Source: Mycteria americana (lineage: Eukaryota; Chordata; Aves; Ciconiiformes; Ciconiidae). Taken from it: a stretch of DNA of 64,000 nucleotides. The stretch is from positions 31,481,661 through 31,545,660 of the forward strand of contig NC_134366.1 of the NCBI RefSeq assembly GCF_035582795.1, given 5' to 3'. Each line of letters starts with the position of its first letter. Positions within the stretch are counted from its first letter, which is position 1. The position numbers were made by a program, and so were the translations under genes. Below, piece by piece: positions 28,301-37,667 of this stretch. The notes below the pieces were generated by a model. It did not search any database. It was not told where the DNA came from and was given only the letters and a program-made list of their open reading frames with translations.

Positions 28301-29055
28301 AAACGTGGTTTGAAGAGCAGCACTACCAGCAGCCAAACTCACAATTTCCTCTTGCAACTGGCAGAAAACATTACCACTTATTTAAAATCCTATCCACTTC
28401 GAATGCAAAATCACTTTTGCTTCCAAACAATGAGAATACATATCTAAAAAATGATATGTCATTGATATTAAATGACACCCTTGTTTCAGCCTTCCTTTTA
28501 GCCCTCTCATAAGTTCTCCAGCAACAGAAAGCTCTTAAACTCATCACAATGTAGGTGACTGCAGGGTATGTTAATGATTAATTAAATTCACTCAAAAGGT
28601 TTGAAAAATAATGCAAATAACTCCACACAAATAACTCCAAAGCATGCAACATATTTATTCCAAGAAATTGCATCCCCTGTGTTTTTAGTATCACAGCTCC
28701 TTTCTCGAGAAGGATGTTCCGTTTCTGTTATCGTTCCTCATCTGTATTGTAATAGCAGGCCACTGGACTCATTTGAGATTAGGACTATGGTGATAGGAGA
28801 TGTGTAATAAAGGACCTCAGGGTAATGGAAAACCTTAACTCTTGTCAGCTCAACAGCTTGACTTGTTAACAAGTTAATTAACAGTTAATTAAATCTCCTA
28901 CATCTTGCATTTTTTGACCAGAAATGTTACAGGTATATTTTTTACCTTACCTAAATTCAACATGTAAAGTTTACTCTTCAGTTAGCTTCAATGTTCTTGG
29001 TTCTAGACATGAGGGCTTATCTGATGTTACAATGTATTTTCCTTTTCAAGTGCAG
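25345..29055 (+). other. Intron of the uncharacterised gene
   Basis: The 3.7-kb intron runs from gtaaag to tgcag. It holds a 14-bp palindrome (28861-28874) next to TTAATTAA-rich sequence. No exon or clear mobile element was seen. Confidence 0.6.
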
Positions 29056-29140
29056 TATGAAGCTAATTTACCAAATCTTGTGACAAGTTACTCTCGAGAT
29101 CCTTTAAATCTGAAGTTAAAATCACAGCATTTAAACACAG
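29056..29140 (+). CDS. Uncharacterised gene, second recognised exon
   Basis: This 85-bp exon lies between ttcaagtgcag|tat and acag|gtaaga and enters in phase 0, directly continuing the previous exon. It encodes YEANLPNLVTSYSRDPLNLK followed by LKSQHLNT, an intact, well-formed stretch with no stop. It leaves in phase 1, matching the next exon. The phase agreement across both junctions is the main evidence that these pieces form one gene. No domain is recognised. A run of compact aromatic/basic motifs like this is seen in several small cilium- or testis-associated proteins, but that is only an impression. Confidence 0.72.
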
Positions 29141-29905
29141 GTAAGACCTCAACAACATGCACATTCATTGTGTTAAAGAAATTAGGAATCAGTCCGTGCG
29201 CAGTAGGGAGCAGGAATAAGAACGTAGAACCCCTCTACTGCCATGTAGCTGGCTGAAGTGGCCTCAGATGAAGCTTGACAAGCAAGCAGCAATGTTTTCC
29301 CTTAAGTTTCAGTATCAGAGAAAGTCTGCTCCCTAGCTCTAAATCACAGACTCAGATCACAGAAAATACACTAGTTCACTCAGGCAAGAGCACTCAGTTT
29401 TAAGGATACCTGATACAAGCAGGATTATTAGCTCAAAAATCTGCTTGCCAATGTATATTTTCTGATAAGACTGCAATTTCAACCTTGTAATGGTGGTTTA
29501 TTCCCAGGCAACCGAATCAAGTCCAATGTCTGCTGTCCTCACTGTAGATACAATAGTCCATATCTGCATTCATACTGTGGTGGGTAGTCCAAAATGGGAT
29601 GTCTGCCCTTTAGTGTAGTTTCTATAGCTTCATCTCTTATAAGGATAGCTTCGTTGAAAATAATTAACTACAGTTAGTTAAAGTACACCCACATACATAC
29701 CGTATAGCATAAAACACTACTTTCTTTGTACATTAACAGCAAGGCCATGGACAGAATATTTTTTTGCTTATAATCTTTACCATATATGTCTGGGTGCTCC
29801 TTTTTTGGAATCCCATCTGATTAACAGTAAACATAGCTTTTCAAATACTAGAGTCCAGACGGTTTGTCCTGTGGCTTATAAATGCTGTTTGCTTAATAGT
29901 TTCAG
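29141..29905 (+). other. Intron of the uncharacterised gene
   Basis: The 765-bp intron runs from gtaaga to tttcag. Nothing recognisable lies inside. Confidence 0.6.
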
Positions 29906-30045
29906 ATCCTGGACGTGAACCACCGAAAGAAAAGCAAAAGGACTCTGATAGGACATTTCTTACATACAAGCCTTGTGAAAGCAAATGGGATCCACGGCTG
30001 CTACTACCAAAGAATCCCTGGCCACCTAAATCTGCTTCTTTTACC
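29906..30045 (+). CDS. Uncharacterised gene, third recognised exon
   Basis: The exon follows aatagtttcag and completes the split codon from the previous exon as Asp. It encodes DPGREPPKEKQKDSDRTFLT followed by YKPCESKWDPRLLLPKNPWP and PKSASFT, a lysine- and proline-rich, probably disordered stretch. The donor acc|gttagt is weaker than the others (GTTAGT) but gives phase 0, which fits the final exon. If that donor were not used, the frame would read into an ATT microsatellite at 30096-30143, which would be implausible coding sequence. Confidence 0.65.
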
Positions 30046-30092
30046 GTTAGTCAGATTAAAAGACAACTTCTTGTTTTTCTCTGCATCCAAAG

Positions 30093-30144
<52 letters not shown>

Positions 30145-30873
30145 TTCTGAATTACATTGATTTCAGAGTGTTTTGGATCATGCAACAGCTGAACAGCTGG
30201 CATGCCCTAAGGGAAGTGACACAGTACTGGAGATCTAGGGACATGGACTACCAATTTCCTTTAGCTTTTCAAGAATATAGTTCTGTTTCCAGCTCTTGTT
30301 GACTTTGGTGGAGTCTGGAAAGATAATCTTTTGGGGAACACGTTCTTATTTCAGCCTTTAGTGGAAATTATACACCACTGCGCATGGCAATTCATTTGTA
30401 GGAATTAAGATGTCCATATTAGACTGTTCAAAGACACAGACTATATCAGAATATGCAGGTACTGGGTGGATGCTTTGACGGTTTATATATATACATCAAA
30501 CACTTAAATGTAGAGATGTCCAAAAAGAGAATGTCTCTATTGTCATTATAGAACAGCTCCCATTAACATTACTGAAGATTAACAGAGAGTAGGTTGAGGG
30601 GAAAATAAATTGTTTAGGGAATCGGTGTAGGTGATGACAGATGCTGAGTTGTGAACATAACTACTGAATAGCGGCAAGTCAATATACACATTTGCAAAAC
30701 ACATGAATTGGCTGAACACAAATGTCTCTAGGCATTTCCACGTTGTGCTCTGATTCAAGTCCGAAACATGTCTGAGAATGAGTTCTTTGATGAACCTGTC
30801 TAAGATCATTCTCATGACAGCCACTCCTGTTTTGTTTTGTAGCTCTGATGTGCTTCCACTTCTCTGCTCTCAG
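30046..30873 (+). other. Intron of the uncharacterised gene
   Basis: The 828-bp intron runs from gttagt to ctcag. It contains the ATT microsatellite at 30096-30143 and otherwise nothing recognisable. Confidence 0.55.
30096..30143. repeat. (TTA)16 microsatellite
   Basis: Sixteen perfect TTA/ATT units lie in the last intron of the uncharacterised gene. The purity suggests it may be length-polymorphic. Confidence 0.97.
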
Positions 30874-31122
30874 AGGCACAGGCGGCGGCGTGGTGCTCAC
30901 ACTGCGTTCTTGGACCGCGTGGAGGAAAAGCTGTGCCGGCTGCAGCAGGGAGAGGCAGGCAGAGATGTGCGTGTTCATTCTGCTAGGGTAGGGACACCGG
31001 CTCTAGTCTCATCCAGAGGGCAAACACGATTTTGCTCTCCTGTGGTCTTAGATGAGAAAGGATTGATGGGTGCTGGCAGAAGCCATAATTCCATTGGTTT
31101 GGGAGGGTCAGGAGGACACTGA
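30874..31122 (+). CDS. Uncharacterised gene, probable last exon
   Basis: A pyrimidine-rich acceptor (tctctgctctcag) opens an exon that continues in phase 0 with RHRRRRGAHTAFLDRVEEKL followed by CRLQQGEAGRDVRVHSAR. This is a strongly basic start followed by a short amphipathic, possibly helical segment. The frame stays open to TGA at 31120-31122. An in-phase gtaggg at 30988 could be a donor, in which case the less conserved-looking tail after HSAR would be intron and further exons would follow. An ATTAAA at 31129-31134 is a possible poly(A) signal very close to the stop. With the other three exons, the recognised part encodes a little over 300 residues. Confidence 0.6.
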   Translation, partial: RHRRRRGAHTAFLDRVEEKLCRLQQGEAGRDVRVHSARVGTPALVSSRGQTRFCSPVVLDEKGLMGAGRSHNSIGLGGSGGH

Positions 31123-31128
31123 CACCCA

Positions 31129-31134
31129 ATTAAA
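31129..31134 (+). promoter_or_regulatory. Possible poly(A) signal (ATTAAA) of the uncharacterised gene
   Basis: ATTAAA begins 7 bp after the candidate stop codon. It is the second most common poly(A) hexamer, but chance occurrences are frequent in AT-rich DNA. Confidence 0.25.
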
Positions 31135-31596
31135 CTGAATAGACCCAAGCCTTTCTTTGAGTCCAGAGCAAAATACGCAGATAGCTCAGCTGGCCTTTCC
31201 TCATGCTGGCTTGCACTAGGGAAATGTTACTATCAAGTGAGATCCTTGCAGCAGCCAGGATCACCCTGGCTTACAAGAGCTCAGTGTATCCATGCAGACA
31301 ATGCAGCACTGTCTCAGAGTCTGCGCTGCAGTGCTGATAATCCGAGTGAGATGAAGCAATGAAAAAGTGCTGGTCACAACACTGACCTTCGCTGGAATAG
31401 CTTGTCCTTCTTGGAAAAATACACTTGTCTGAGCAGAGTCCTCTGCCGCTACAGCCACGATGCTCTGTATTTCTGCTTGTTAAATCTCTTGAACGAGATT
31501 ACTCTTGGGGAGTAACCCCCACTCAAAGCAGCGCCATGTTGGGTGGCTTTCTAAGGCAGGTGGAAAGTAGAACTGCTTTTTAATGTGTTAGGAGAC

Positions 31597-31695
31597 AATT
31601 TTTTAGCTTCCAACACACCTCTCCTTTCCAATTTTTTAGGTTCCAATGCACCTCTCCTTTCCAATTTTTTAGGTTCCAACGCACCTCTCTCAGTT
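31597..31695. repeat. 33-bp tandem repeat, three copies
   Basis: Three consecutive 33-bp units start at 31597, 31630 and 31663. Each begins aattttttag and contains ttccaa..cacctct. Copies 1 and 2 differ at a few bases and copy 3 diverges over its last few bases. Because 33 is a multiple of three, the units also read as a peptide repeat in open frames on both strands, but I see no sign that they are coding. Confidence 0.95.
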
Positions 31696-33519
31696 CCCAG
31701 GCTGCTGACACTTTACAGTGCCCTCCAACACAGTCCCCATGCCTGGCTGCCAGAGTCCCGGGAGGAAGAGAAAAATATCCATGAAATACACTATTTTCTG
31801 CTTCCATCTTGTCTAGAACAAACTTCTCACAGGGGAAAATCTTGATCTTCTCACTGATGAAACCAGTTTGCTGTAAAACTGCATTTTCTCCCATCATGTT
31901 TGACACTAGCCCGATATGACCTTATAGGGCGATGACTGTATTTAAATGACAATGTCTTTCCTTTCACAGGAACCCCAGCCTAAACAGCATGGTGCTGAGG
32001 AGAAAGCAATGTGATAGGGACTCCGCACCATTATCCATGCTAACGTACCAAACTTCTGGTCCCAAGAAATATGTTCACCTGCACATGCTATGGAAGACAC
32101 GAGTGGTCCTGAGCTGTGTCTTGTGTATACCTGTGAGGTCAGGTATGAGCTCTCCAAGAGCCCTGGCCCACTGTAACAAAGCAGGCCTCGGTCCTTCAAA
32201 CAGTATGAAACCTGGCACAGAGAGCCCCCTTTATCAATGATGTTCAAATATTTTAGCAAAATATCTGGTTTTTACTGTAAATACCAGCATGGAACAGAAA
32301 AACACTAAATGCACTTTGTCTGGTTTATTAGTGAGTATTTGATCTCTTTCCCTTAGGTCCTGATTTCTGAAATAACATGGGATGCAGCATTATTATCTCT
32401 TTCTACTTAACAAATTCCTCTTTATATATATCACACTGTATTACTAAAAATTACTTACCAACTCTTCCAATTAATATATTCTTTTCTCTAACCAGTCCCT
32501 CAATCATCTGGAGGTAAAAGAAATGGCATAGCCCATCACACTCCCGAGAACTGGAGAGGCTGAGTGCCATCATGAGCTTACTTTGGAAACTCCCTGTCCT
32601 CTCCACGCAAGAGCTGGTGATCAGCAGACTGTGCCTAAATGAACCCCCCACGCTTCCTCTTCCTTCGATAGGAACAGCTGCTTTGCTCTTGACTCTAATT
32701 ACTACGGGATTGACTGCTGAAAGCTCAACGTGGTCAGGTAGTTTCAATTCCTTTTACAAACAGTGCGTGGGGGTGTTGAGTGTAACGGGGGGAAGCACTT
32801 TTTAGTCATAGTCTGCATTGCTGAGGGCTTTGGAGGCATACCCAGAGCTAGATTTGGACTCAAATCTCTAGATTTAAACTGTAAGCTGCACAGTAAATGC
32901 ACCCCAGATAGTGATTTAGCATAAGAAAATTGCATATTGGATTGTTTTGCCCTTTCCAAAAGCCAGTGAGCCACACACCCCTGTGGAAAGCTTGGGACAC
33001 TAGTAAGAATCCCTTAAGCAATGATCTCATAGCTCTGTGTGCACTGTTGTGGAGTTCGGCGTTTCTCCAGGGCTTCCCAGATGCAACCCTTAGTGAAAAG
33101 AAAAATTGTGTAAGAAGTTAACACTAAAAAAGAGTATATTTTTTGGTAAAGAGAGCTTCCTATGAGTCAGGGAGCAATTGCATTGCATCTCCAGACATCT
33201 GTTTGAAATTTGGGGTTCCCCAAATTTGCGTTTGGAAAGAATAAAGTCCCCAGGCCGCCTGGAAATTCCCTGTTTGCTGAATGCCAGGCAAATCCAGCCC
33301 AGCCTTTCTCTGTGCATGGCAAATGAAAGGCTTAGGACAAATTCAATGTCAGAGGTTGTTAGGATCTGGACCTCTTGTTGACATAATCATAATATAATAG
33401 CATTGTATCTATGCTAATATGGATACTGATAAAATTTTAGCAGGGCCTCCCCATAGTAATAGGGGTGACAGTGTAATGAAGTGGTGCACGTAGCAGTCAT
33501 CCTTTGAAGGAACGCTATT

Positions 33520-33600
33520 GACTTGGTCTTTTTACAGATGGGAAAAAGGAGGCACAGAGCAGGTAAATTAATTGCCCCAAAAGCATGAGGGAAGAGTCAG
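33520..33600 (-). mobile_element. MIR-like SINE relic
   Basis: The segment tttttacagatgggaaaaag followed by gaggcacagagcaggtaaat and ttgcccc follows the antisense of the MIR core (acagatgaggaaactgaggc ... cacagagaggttaagtgac). It is short and diverged, as expected of very old amniote SINE copies. Confidence 0.55.
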
Positions 33601-34091
33601 CTTCAGGCAAACTCTCTCGGGTAACTTAATCTCTTACAACACATGTGGAGACAGTTCCAGTGTTTCTGAGGAAAAGGGGTATGAACTTGCCCTTAACCTC
33701 CATGCATGACACCTCATCTTTAAAAATGTATATGACAGAGGTGTATCTTTGTTCAGACCAACAAGACGGGGGTAGCCCCTTGTGCTTGCTTGCAGTGGGG
33801 AGTGGGACACCCGGGCATGCTACAGACACTCATTTCCTGGCTTGGGCAACTTCACTCTTTCATTAGAGGAGCCAGGAAAAAACCCCGGGGCTGCTCTGCA
33901 GTGAGGAGAGTGCAAGTTGCTAGAGCCTCTGGGGTACAAAGGCTATTAAGGAAACTAAGGTACCTGCAATAAATCTATGCATGGATAATGCTCTTTGCCA
34001 AATATACTATAAGAGATATCCTAAGAATCAAAACTGAGTTGTGAACCTAAGAGTTCCTTGAAAATGCTGGCTTAGTTTGTTCACCTACTTC

Positions 34092-34142
34092 GATATATAT
34101 ATATATAAGTATAAGTATATATATATTACATATACTATATAC
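34092..34142. repeat. AT-rich simple repeat
   Basis: Interrupted TA dinucleotide runs with a duplicated agtata step; intergenic low-complexity sequence. Confidence 0.9.
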
Positions 34143-34479
34143 ATTTACCATAAGCAACATATATAAGAAAAAAACTACCATTCCTTTTAAGAACACTATG
34201 AAGAAGTATAAAGTTTTCTTTTTCTCCAACACCACATCCTTGCTAGGAAGCACCTTAAAGAGCATTATTGCTAGTGACAGGACAGATATCTTGCCTCCGA
34301 ATTCCCACAGGGGTGTGATACCCAGCTGTAGCTCTTGTGAAAGGCAGAAGTATTGCCGCCAGCCAGCTGTGTGGCTAGCAGCCCCCGTTACCCCGCCAGG
34401 CTTACCAGTACAATGCAGTTGCTTGGTCTGAAGGAGCTGGTGATGCTGCCATACAACATGGAGATTTAGGTGCTCTCTG

Positions 34480-34660
34480 GAGAGCAGTTCTGCCCCGGCT
34501 GCAATGTTGGCTCGGTGCACTCCAGCATCCAGCAGAGCCCAGCAGGAATGCCGTGTCGCCGGCCTTTTGCCGTGTCTCTACGTACCATCGCCCATTGTAA
34601 TGGTTCATAGGCGCACGTGGAAGGAGCGCTCACCCAGGCAGCGTGCTGCAGTAGCTCTTC
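34480..34660. other. Small CpG-rich patch
   Basis: About a dozen CpGs in 180 bp (for example gccgtgtcgccggcc and ggcgcacgtgg) in otherwise CpG-poor intergenic sequence. No gene is recognised in it. Confidence 0.35.
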
Positions 34661-35084
34661 ACGCTAGCCCCAGCTTAGCATCTCCTTGTCCCTCTGTTGC
34701 ACACCCAACTTCTTTCAGAGCCCAAAGAGGGCCTGAGATTCCCCCTCAGAGATATTTGCCATTCAGGCTGATCTCCATCTCCCCTGACGTGCTTCACAAA
34801 GCTCTTAAACCTCAGAGAAAGCGGAGTGTAGCTTTTGTATTAAGGACTGGCTAAAGTGGTGTTCTCATGCCTCAGCAGTTGGAGATACATGCAAAATCTC
34901 TTCATCCTTTTTACTTTTGCATTCTCATTGTAGGGGTGTAAATGCACTGTAAATGTTGCTGACGGCTATGTCAGCCATTTGGGCACACAGTCAACTGCGG
35001 CGTGGACACCTCTTAGCCCAGTGTACGAGAAATGACCAATATCCATTACCAAAAATGTTGCTGATCTAAAATCTGTTCCAGTCA

Positions 35085-35130
35085 GTCAGTATTTTTCCAT
35101 TGACTTCGGTGTACTTTGGAACAGGCTTAT
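35085..35130. repeat. Possible ancient amniote repeat
   Basis: tttttccattgacttcggtg followed by tactttggaacaggc resembles the cattgacttcaatgggctttggatcaggc core of an old dispersed reptile/bird repeat. It is short and diverged. Confidence 0.35.
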
Positions 35131-36382
35131 GGAGGTAAATTCTTTTGTTTCAGGCAGCGCTATTTGATTGTTCCTTTAGAATGCTTTATTAAAACCTTTA
35201 CAGCTTATATAAATGCAGAGAGTGAATTTGGATACTTTCTGAAATACTAGAAGGAAGAAGCAGGCTTACAGGTTAACTGTGAATACCATGATCTCATAAA
35301 TGACCAGAAGAAGCAAGTGTTACACAAATGTATGTTCAGATCTGCCACCCACGCATGCTGACTCTATAAAGACAAATCAGTAGATCCTGTAAGTTATTAA
35401 TACTAATGTTTTGCCCATGCATAGAACTTAACTTACCCTACATATCTTTATTATAAAACAAACAGAAAGATTTCAAGGTCTCTGTTCAGGACATCTGCCA
35501 TCCCCCCACCCCCCCATATACTTCAAATTCAATGTTATCTCTAAAGCTGTTGTACTTTGGGCTAGATTTAGCCATGTGTCCTGTGATTTCCTGAATCAAG
35601 ATCCTACTCATGTGAATGATTACCACGCAGATTAAATTCAGTGTTTGAATTGTACACAGGATTCCTAATTCTAATGTAAGCTCAGTCAACCTTTCTATAA
35701 CTTTGTTTATATTTTATTTGCCATGAATTTATGCCCAAGTCCAACTAAAGACACTTCTCCATATCCTCCCTCCATCACAAACCCGTACATTTTAAAAATT
35801 AAGCACATACACATGGAGTACTCAGGTGGTTAGCAAATTTTAGGTACTGTAAATGGTCCCAGGATCACACTGGTCATGCTGAAAGTGTTAATATCCTTGT
35901 CATGATAAGCCTTTGAAATACCAAATTTTATGCCTTTCCTGTGAGCAAAATCATAAAAAGACATGAAAAAATCAACCTGACTAACAACAGACTAACAATC
36001 TATATTTTAAGGAGTTATCACTAATCTATTAAGATCTTTCTGAGACCTGATTTACAAAAACTGGTAAACATAGCATTTTTGTTTGCAATTAAAAAAATCT
36101 CGTATTGACCACAATTAAAATTAACGTACTGGAAAAAATGTAAAGAATAATTTTCTGCCAGATACTTCTCTGCTCCATTAAACATTGCTTTGAGCATTGC
36201 ACTGTACCTTATCAAGTTACAGTAATAGCAGTAGAGTCATTTTATTACCTTAATAACACAATTACAGCTAGCGAACACGATACAGACGTATGCTGTTTAG
36301 TTCATATAAGGAAGAAAAATGTTCATTTTTTAAAAATAAGGGACTGTTTCTAAAAAGGCATTAACTGCATCCAAAAAGCCAC

Positions 36383-36450
36383 ATAGGAGAGCTGTGCAAT
36401 ACTAAATAAAGCAGTGATAGGAGAGCTGTGCAATACTAAAGAAAGCAGTG
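36383..36450. repeat. 34-bp tandem duplication
   Basis: Two adjacent 34-bp units (36383-36416 and 36417-36450) begin ataggagagctgtgcaatac and differ at a single T/G position, so the duplication is young. Confidence 0.95.
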
Positions 36451-36509
36451 AAGCCTAAATGAAGAATGTTCTGGGATGCCTCTTCATTTGGACAAGACGA
36501 ATACCCTCT

Positions 36510-36760
36510 TTTACTTCGCCACCAACCGCTGTGACAGCTCAGGAAGTGCTGGGAATGTTCTGGCTGCATTTTGCGTGCACCGTGGCGAAGGGCAACAAGC
36601 AGAGAGGAGACCGGAGAGAAGGGGGACAGGGAGAGGTGGGGAGAGGGCCTTGGAGGAGGCAGCGGGACGTGCGCAGCCGGAAAGAGCTAGTTTAGTTTTG
36701 GTACCATGGGATTTCCTCAAGTTACAAACCGACAGGCAGCGCGTGACACGCACAAGGTCT
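36510..36760. other. G-rich, CpG-containing patch
   Basis: A locally GC-rich block in AT-rich intergenic DNA. It includes four G-runs at 36621-36647 and a run of CpGs around 36660-36680 (gacgtgcgcagccgg, partly NRF1-like). No exon or promoter motif set is clear. Confidence 0.5.
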
Positions 36761-37644
36761 ATTCTATAACTGTTTAAAACATAAGGCTTTATAAACACTG
36801 AAGTGTTACTTTTCCTCCATAGAGGCCTTTTCTTAGTTGGAAAAATAAAACAAGGAAGCACCTGCGATGTAGGTTGTACTAAAATTATACCTAGCGCAAT
36901 AAACTTACCTGTAATAGCATGTTCCTCAGCTGAGTCTTTAGCTCTCATCTTTTACTTTGTAAAGAGAAACAGTTTATTTTCACTTGCTTCCTACAGAGTT
37001 GAAGAACACAGTAACCAAGTAGTGGTGATATTCCTTGAATGTTCATCTCAAGAGATGGATAGGAAAACAGCAATCACCTGGCAGCCAGTGGAAAGTCAAA
37101 CACGGAGCCATAAACAGATGCGCTCCCATACATGGTTTCCTGAGAGGATAATTGTTCTTGTTGATGGTTATGTACCTTTGAAAGTAAATAACAAACAGTG
37201 TTACTAGTGAAAATAACTAGAAACAGAGGAAGTCCAAGGACACCAACGGGATTTTTCTTTTCCCAACAGAGGAAATGTTCTGGCCTTGTGGAAAAGGCGA
37301 GGAAGGAAAGGGAATATAATGCCCTGCTGTATTTTAAAATAATGTATCAATATGCACCCTTCCCCCTGATCAAGTCTCTAAAAGCTGGCTGGCATGCCCT
37401 GTGTGAAACACGAAACCAAGCACACAGGGGTTGTGTAATCACGTAATGTTGGCTACCTTGCATTGAGTAAGGAAAAAGTTTCTCTTGAATCCAGGAAGAG
37501 CTGGACAAAGCCTTAAGAGACTTCCAGATCTGGAATTTCAAGCACACAGTCCATGCACATAGTGCTGTGTTGCTGTGTCATTGAAGAAAAGAGAGCATGA
37601 AATTTATCAAATTTATTTATTGACTTTATTGATCTGGGGTGGTT

Positions 37645-37667
37645 TTGTTGTTGTTGTTGTTGTTGTT
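37645..37667. repeat. (TTG)n microsatellite
   Basis: About seven perfect TTG units, intergenic. Confidence 0.95.

Noticed and set aside
29915-30160. Forward open frame of 81 codons running into a poly-isoleucine repeat
   Set aside because: It is a different frame of the real third exon of the uncharacterised gene that continues into the ATT microsatellite.
30843-30873. Alternative acceptor (ttttgtag) 31 bp before the chosen last exon
   Set aside because: Using it after a phase-0 exon gives an immediate TGA; the ctctcag acceptor before 30874 keeps the frame open.
34047-34520. Reverse-strand open frame of 157 codons
   Set aside because: It crosses an AT microsatellite and a CpG patch, has no family resemblance, and shows no splice or promoter context.
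36511-36948. Reverse-strand open frame of 145 codons
   Set aside because: The frame lies over a G-rich patch; the peptide has no recognisable motifs and looks composition-driven.
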